Below are positions 6,938-11,357 of a DNA stretch of 11,357 bases, one piece after another (within the stretch, counting starts at the first letter, position 1; the number at the start of each line of letters is the position of its first letter). The DNA comes from Moraxellaceae bacterium UBA2031. Lineage in GTDB: Bacteria > Pseudomonadota > Gammaproteobacteria > Pseudomonadales > Moraxellaceae. The stretch lies in NCBI GenBank assembly GCA_002333145.1, contig DDBN01000116.1:5919-17275 (forward strand), in the 5' to 3' direction. Under the pieces are notes generated by a model. The model had not been told where the DNA came from and did no database searches. It saw only the letters and a program-made list of their open reading frames with translations. The translations under genes and the position numbers were made by a program.

Positions 6938-8860
6938 TCACAGTACTTCCGGCGGGGAAACAGGTGCGATGGGCAGCCATTTTTTTATCGCCTGCTCCAA
7001 TTCATGGCGACGAAAGGGCTTAGTCAATACATCATCCATTCCTGCCTCGCGGGCCTCATCCTGAACTATCCCTCGGGAATGCGCCGTTAGGGCAATAATC
7101 GGCACACGAACTCTATCTTCCAATAGCCGCTCCAACTGCCGCACCTGATGCGTTACATCAAAACCCGACATATCCGGTAGCATGCAATCCATAAATACTA
7201 GCTCGAAGGGGTCACGAGCCTCACGTATCTTAGACAATGCTGTCTGGCCATCAGGCGCGACCACAGGATGGCACCCCATATTCCGGAGCATGGCCTCAAC
7301 CACCAACTGATTGGCAGGGTCATCCTCAACAATCAGAATCCGGGCGGCAGGTCGAATGCCGTTATTATTGGCAGCACTGTTAGCGCTTTTTTCACACCAA
7401 GGCAGCAATACTTCAAAAATAAAACAAGAACCCACTCCGGGCTCACTGTCCACGCGCAGGCTTCCCTGCATCAACTCGGCCAGACGATGCGCAATTGATA
7501 ATCCCATGCCTGCCCCGCCGTAACGACGACTGGACGAGGATTCCCCTTGAATGAAAGGCTCAAAAACCTGGGCGCGACGTTCGGCTGCAATGCCGATTCC
7601 GGTATCGCAAACTTCACAGGTCAGCATCAGCTGCTGACCTGGCCGCACGTCATAGCGGACATGCAAAGAAACCCGACCTTCTGGCGTAAATTTGAACGCA
7701 TTATCCAGTAACTTCGTCAGAATCTGACGAAGTCGCAAGGGGTCCCCTACCAGCATAGAAGTGGTGGGTAATTGTTCCTGCTCCAAGAAAAACTTCAGCC
7801 CGCGCCGCTCTGCCTCAGGCACAAACTGTGCCTGTAACTTAGAGAAAACATCTACAGGATCAAAAGGCTTTTGCTCAAAGTGCAGTGTTCCCTGCTCAAG
7901 GCGTGAAAAATCAAGAATGTCATCAACCATGCTCAAGAGGTCTACACCTGCCTGCTCGGCATAGTGAACATACTCCTGCTGCTCAGCATCCAGCTGGGTC
8001 GAGTCCAGTAATTGCAGCATGCCGGAAACACCATTCAGTGGCGTGCGCAGTTCATGACTCATCATCGCGAGGAATTCACTTTTTGCACGATTGGCACTAT
8101 CTGCCAAGGCTCGCGCACTAACCAGTTCCTGGGTATAAAGCGTCTGCATACTGCGTGCTTCTTCCAGTGCATGCGCCAACGCATTCAGATGCTGTCCCAG
8201 CTTGCCAATCTCGCCGCCTGACTCAATATTTACCCGCGCTGAAAATTCACGTGCTTCCAGTCTTTCAACCATTGCCACAACAGCATCCAAAGGTCGGCGC
8301 ACGCGCGCGGCCACTGCATTAGCCAACATAATGGTGGCCACAAGAGCCAAGACACCAAGAACAAGTCCAGTGAAAAGAATCTCGCGCTCACGCTCCAACG
8401 CCATGTCATTACTTAGGCTGATCTCAACTCGCCCCAGCAGGCGTGGTGCCGCACTTTCCAAAGGCGTCAGCCAGTCCTGCACCGAGGCATCCAATGCGAC
8501 CGACTCAATCGGCGATGTATAGCGGCGCATGGATTTCGCAGGATGAAACTGCGAAGACTGCCTTTCCAGCAGCAAGCTACCGTCCTCCGCAAGCATGCGA
8601 ACACGCACCACTCCCGGCTGCCGCAACAACGCATCAGCCTGCCCTATAAGGCTTTCAACATTGCCTGATATCACTGCATAGTCAGCACTAGCGGCCAACT
8701 GACGTGCCATCAACTGACCGCTACTGGATAGCTCTCGGTCTGCATCGCTCAATCGCGTCTGAAGCAGGTAGCCCAGCAACATTATCAGCATGAGCAATGC
8801 CGGGACCACTCCCAAGAACAGCATCCGGCGACGCAGGCTCCACTCTCTCATTATCATCAT
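6938..8860 (-). CDS. Membrane hybrid histidine kinase with response-regulator domain
   Basis: This 640-residue protein has a periplasmic sensor segment (about 35-160) between two membrane spans (about 12-33 and 162-183). They are followed by a HAMP linker (about 184-237), a HisKA domain with phospho-accepting H269 in MMSHELRTPLNG, and an ATPase domain with the N box (N387 in LLDNAFKFT), G1 (DTGIGI, D419) and G2 (GGAGMGLSI, 448-456). A receiver domain (about 507-625) has acidic D513/D514, phospho-acceptor D558 (VFMDCMLPD), T592 and K614 (TKPF). All catalytic residues are present. The architecture resembles BarA/ArcB-type kinases but lacks a C-terminal HPt domain, so a separate HPt protein or direct signalling is needed. 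The ATG at 8860 overlaps the stop of the substrate-binding protein gene as ATGA, suggesting the two products act together. Confidence 0.94.
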   Translation of the reverse strand: MMIMREWSLRRRMLFLGVVPALLMLIMLLGYLLQTRLSDADRELSSSGQLMARQLAASADYAVISGNVESLIGQADALLRQPGVVRVRMLAEDGSLLLERQSSQFHPAKSMRRYTSPIESVALDASVQDWLTPLESAAPRLLGRVEISLSNDMALEREREILFTGLVLGVLALVATIMLANAVAARVRRPLDAVVAMVERLEAREFSARVNIESGGEIGKLGQHLNALAHALEEARSMQTLYTQELVSARALADSANRAKSEFLAMMSHELRTPLNGVSGMLQLLDSTQLDAEQQEYVHYAEQAGVDLLSMVDDILDFSRLEQGTLHFEQKPFDPVDVFSKLQAQFVPEAERRGLKFFLEQEQLPTTSMLVGDPLRLRQILTKLLDNAFKFTPEGRVSLHVRYDVRPGQQLMLTCEVCDTGIGIAAERRAQVFEPFIQGESSSSRRYGGAGMGLSIAHRLAELMQGSLRVDSEPGVGSCFIFEVLLPWCEKSANSAANNNGIRPAARILIVEDDPANQLVVEAMLRNMGCHPVVAPDGQTALSKIREARDPFELVFMDCMLPDMSGFDVTHQVRQLERLLEDRVRVPIIALTAHSRGIVQDEAREAGMDDVLTKPFRRHELEQAIKKWLPIAPVSPPEVL

Positions 8861-9747
8861 GGCGCGCCCCCTTCTGCTCGTAGCAGACGGGTCAGCTGTT
8901 CAGCATCCGGCAAGTGCAGGCCCAACGCACGTGCAACCTGGGGATTAGTCGTTACCTCAAAGCGATTGATACGTGATGTACCACCCCACGATCCACTCGC
9001 ACTCTGGCGACGAATACGGTCCGCAACTTCAGCCGCCAGCGTCTCGGGAGTGACATAAAGAGATGCCAGGGCTCCGGCACGCACAACTGCGGGGCTTGGT
9101 CCGATAAATACGCGATTCTGACGGTAAGCTGCCAGGAGAACTGGCTTGATGGTGGTGCGAGTGAAAAGACGGCTGTCCGCAGGCGCGATAATCACATCAC
9201 AGACACCTGCCAGCTCAGCAACACTTCTGACGAGAAAATCCGTATTGGCCTCTTTTACCACCAACTCCAAACCCATTGCCTTTGCTTGCTCCCGCAGTAC
9301 AAGTACACGCGTTTGCTGCCGAGGGTCGTCTAACAGAAGTCCGACACGTCGCAAGGAAGGAAAAATTTGTTTCGCCAAGCGCAACTGGTCGATCCAAGAA
9401 GGCGCCCAATAAAGAGCACTTTCATTTTTGCCCAGCTCCACGCGCCCCGACTCGGGAAGAACCGCAAGCAAAGGCGCGCCGGTGCGACGTGCTTCTTGCA
9501 ACGCCCCCTCATGCAAGGCAATAACAATATCGGAAGGTTTTTGAGATACTTCAGTAACCACCTCATGAGATGGTCCGAGGCTTTTGGCAAGGGCTCGCAG
9601 AAAGCTCTCACCTGCCTCACCACCGGCGCCCAGAACTTGAATGGTCGCCGCATGCCCTTCAGTAGCTAACATGAATATGAGCAAAAGCACGACCGCCTTT
9701 AGGCAGTCATGCCGATACCCTCTCATCCTTGTTTGCATATAGTGCAT
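8857..9747 (-). CDS. Periplasmic ABC_sub_bind-type substrate-binding protein
   Basis: This is a 296-residue protein with an N-terminal signal peptide (hydrophobic core about 17-28, likely cleavage near HA-ATIQ, 32-34). The remainder reads as a two-lobe periplasmic binding fold of the ABC_sub_bind (Pfam PF04392) type: alternating strands and helices, RRVGLLLDD (133-141), VIIAPADSR (185-193), RVFIGPSPAVV (212-222), and the typical C-terminal NPQVARALGLHLPD (268-281). These proteins bind small ligands, and some serve as ABC-importer receptors. No permease or ATPase gene lies beside it. It sits instead between a TonB receptor (33 bases upstream) and a hybrid kinase (ATGA overlap downstream), which suggests ligand presentation to the kinase sensor domain. 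The ATG at 9747 has AGGGA 6 bases before it; ATGs at 9738 and 9726 are possible alternatives. The ligand is unknown. Confidence 0.85.
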   Translation of the reverse strand: MHYMQTRMRGYRHDCLKAVVLLLIFMLATEGHAATIQVLGAGGEAGESFLRALAKSLGPSHEVVTEVSQKPSDIVIALHEGALQEARRTGAPLLAVLPESGRVELGKNESALYWAPSWIDQLRLAKQIFPSLRRVGLLLDDPRQQTRVLVLREQAKAMGLELVVKEANTDFLVRSVAELAGVCDVIIAPADSRLFTRTTIKPVLLAAYRQNRVFIGPSPAVVRAGALASLYVTPETLAAEVADRIRRQSASGSWGGTSRINRFEVTTNPQVARALGLHLPDAEQLTRLLRAEGGAP

Positions 9748-9780
9748 GCCTGATCCCTGAGGCCTACATGAATTACCCGC

Positions 9781-11357
9781 TTAATAACGCCACTCGGCAC
9801 CAACCCAGCCACGGTGCCTTGAGTCCATGCCATTCTCTCTGCGCAACTCCGCATCGTCCGTTAAACGCCACTGCATAACGGCAGAAAGCTCTACACGCTG
9901 ACGTCCCGAAAGGCTAAATGAACGAGACAGTTTTGTATCCAGCCGATCATAGAAAATTGAAAATATCTTATTATCCGCATCACGAAGATCATTATAGAAG
10001 TAATAGGTAGTGCCCATTTTCCAGCCTTGCTGGTAATCCTGCCACCAGCCCACGCTTCCTGAATGCTTGGGTACAAAATTTGTATTATCGTTACCCAAAG
10101 ATCTATTCATATTCAGATATGCATAGTTAAGCTGAAAACGTTGACCGGCCAATGGACGCCAGTCAACCGCCAGCTCAGCGCCCTCCTGACGAAAACTCAG
10201 CGGCGCTCTAAGTTGAAAGCCCTCACTCCCCTCAACCTCAAGGTTGTGCTCTGTCAGCGTCATATAATCATTAAATACACGCAAATCCAGCGTTAAATGC
10301 AATGGATCAAACCGCCCGTGATAACCAATCTCGCGCGATGCAATAGTTTCCGCTTTGGCCGCTGGAAAGTCACTGGAACGACCTGTCTGGAAGAAAGTAC
10401 CACTGTAATCCGGCGCAATAAAATCGGCATCTTTCGCGTAAACCGTCCAGTTGGCATTGGTTTCCAGAATGTCTGGCGTGTGTACTGCTTCGGAATACAC
10501 AAGACGCAGTACCTGATTATCAGCAAATTGCCAGTTGAGAGATGCTCGGGGTGAAAAGTAGTTCCCTGCCGTTTGATCCCACTGTTGGCTACCACCAATA
10601 TTCAGCAACCAAGTCGGCGCCATCTGCCACTCCGCATTAGCAAATACCCCTACGACAGAGTTGTCGACCTTTCCATTCAAGTACGTTAAAGAGTCAACAA
10701 CTGCCTTGTTATAACTAGTTCCAAGTACGGCACGAAAGTTAGCGGACGGCACCCAAGTATCCTGAATATCAATTTCCGTACGTTTTTCACTGCTGAATAC
10801 GCCCCCCGTGAAAAGGCCGTCATTCATAAGAGCAGGATCATTACCAATAGCAGTCATCAGTGTCGTAATAAACGGCATATCGGCTGCACCACAGCCAGCA
10901 CTCCCTCCGTCTACCACAGAAAAAGCACACGTCCGATTCTGCTCATACAGCTGCCGCAGTGAGGACTGAAAGGCAACCCTAGGCACCATCACGCGCCAAG
11001 GCTCATCACGAGAGAAGGAGGAATGACTGGCAATCACCTTTAACCGATGCTCTTCTGACAGCTCCTGATCCCAGGCCAAGCTCAAGAAGCGGTTATCCAA
11101 ATCAGCTATCGGCACATCCGCAAAAATCGGCGACCTATACTGTACCTGATTCACCATCGTGGACTTGCCGAAAGACATCTCTAGGCTACTGCGCTCATTG
11201 CGCGCCCAAACTGCTCGCCCATAGACCGACTCTATATCTTTGCTGTCAGCAACATCCTTGTCATTCAGGTAGAGCGAGCCATTTGGAACCCGGTTTTCCG
11301 TAAAGCCATCATCTCCACGCCCCGTCAATGACAGTCGCCAATCCACCTCACCAGTGC
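9781..11357 (-). CDS. TonB-dependent outer-membrane receptor, 5' end outside window
   Basis: About 525 C-terminal residues are visible; the signal peptide, TonB box and most or all of the plug lie beyond the right edge. The sequence is a run of amphipathic beta strands with aromatic girdles. It includes the characteristic ASLNWQFADNQVLRLVYSEA (LR-x-xYS-x-A-x-xxPD/E) segment and ends in a barrel-closing strand with a C-terminal aromatic (GWVGAEWRY). This predicts a 22-strand barrel importing a scarce ligand with energy from TonB-ExbBD. One long loop (roughly 10930-10780) contains the only two cysteines seen, 12 residues apart, probably a disulfide outside the cell. TAA at 9781-9783 is 33 bases before the binding-protein start, so the two genes are co-transcribed with the kinase. 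The substrate cannot be named. Confidence 0.92.
   Translation of the reverse strand, partial: TGEVDWRLSLTGRGDDGFTENRVPNGSLYLNDKDVADSKDIESVYGRAVWARNERSSLEMSFGKSTMVNQVQYRSPIFADVPIADLDNRFLSLAWDQELSEEHRLKVIASHSSFSRDEPWRVMVPRVAFQSSLRQLYEQNRTCAFSVVDGGSAGCGAADMPFITTLMTAIGNDPALMNDGLFTGGVFSSEKRTEIDIQDTWVPSANFRAVLGTSYNKAVVDSLTYLNGKVDNSVVGVFANAEWQMAPTWLLNIGGSQQWDQTAGNYFSPRASLNWQFADNQVLRLVYSEAVHTPDILETNANWTVYAKDADFIAPDYSGTFFQTGRSSDFPAAKAETIASREIGYHGRFDPLHLTLDLRVFNDYMTLTEHNLEVEGSEGFQLRAPLSFRQEGAELAVDWRPLAGQRFQLNYAYLNMNRSLGNDNTNFVPKHSGSVGWWQDYQQGWKMGTTYYFYNDLRDADNKIFSIFYDRLDTKLSRSFSLSGRQRVELSAVMQWRLTDDAELRRENGMDSRHRGWVGAEWRY

Overview
The window looks like ordinary chromosome from a gammaproteobacterium. 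The gene content (guaB followed by guaA, an XseA of 442 residues, an outer-membrane TonB-dependent receptor, a hybrid sensor kinase) and the mid-range GC content judged by eye fit the Pseudomonas/Oceanospirillales/Alcanivorax part of the class. That placement is an inference from general character, not from a search. No RNA genes, mobile elements, long repeats or CRISPR arrays are visible.

Left part (1-1985, minus strand): the GMP branch of purine synthesis. A TATAAT -10 element lies just upstream of guaB (IMP dehydrogenase). guaB is followed after 2 bases by an unrecognised 51-residue single-pass membrane protein (283-438), then by a short intergenic stretch with a perfect 7-bp hairpin, then by guaA (GMP synthase), which is cut by the window edge. 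Upstream of guaB lie two small envelope proteins on the same strand: a 70-residue membrane-anchored coiled-coil protein and a 124-residue DUF4124-like protein.

Middle part (2817-5631, plus strand): a tight three-gene operon read divergently from the DUF4124-like gene. It holds xseA (exonuclease VII large subunit), a secreted M23/LytM-type metallopeptidase and an Sfp-type 4'-phosphopantetheinyl transferase. Both junctions are 4-base ATGA overlaps. The last gene runs 11 bases tail-to-tail into a DUF445 membrane protein on the opposite strand.

Right part (6938-11357, minus strand): a sensory/uptake operon. In transcription order it holds a TonB-dependent receptor (5' end outside the window), a periplasmic substrate-binding protein of the ABC_sub_bind type with no ABC permease or ATPase nearby, and a membrane-bound hybrid histidine kinase/response regulator. 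The binding-protein and kinase genes overlap by ATGA. The arrangement suggests that an outer-membrane transporter and a periplasmic ligand receptor feed a phosphorelay; the ligand is unknown. This operon and the unlisted small membrane protein inside the gua operon are the most interesting parts of the window.
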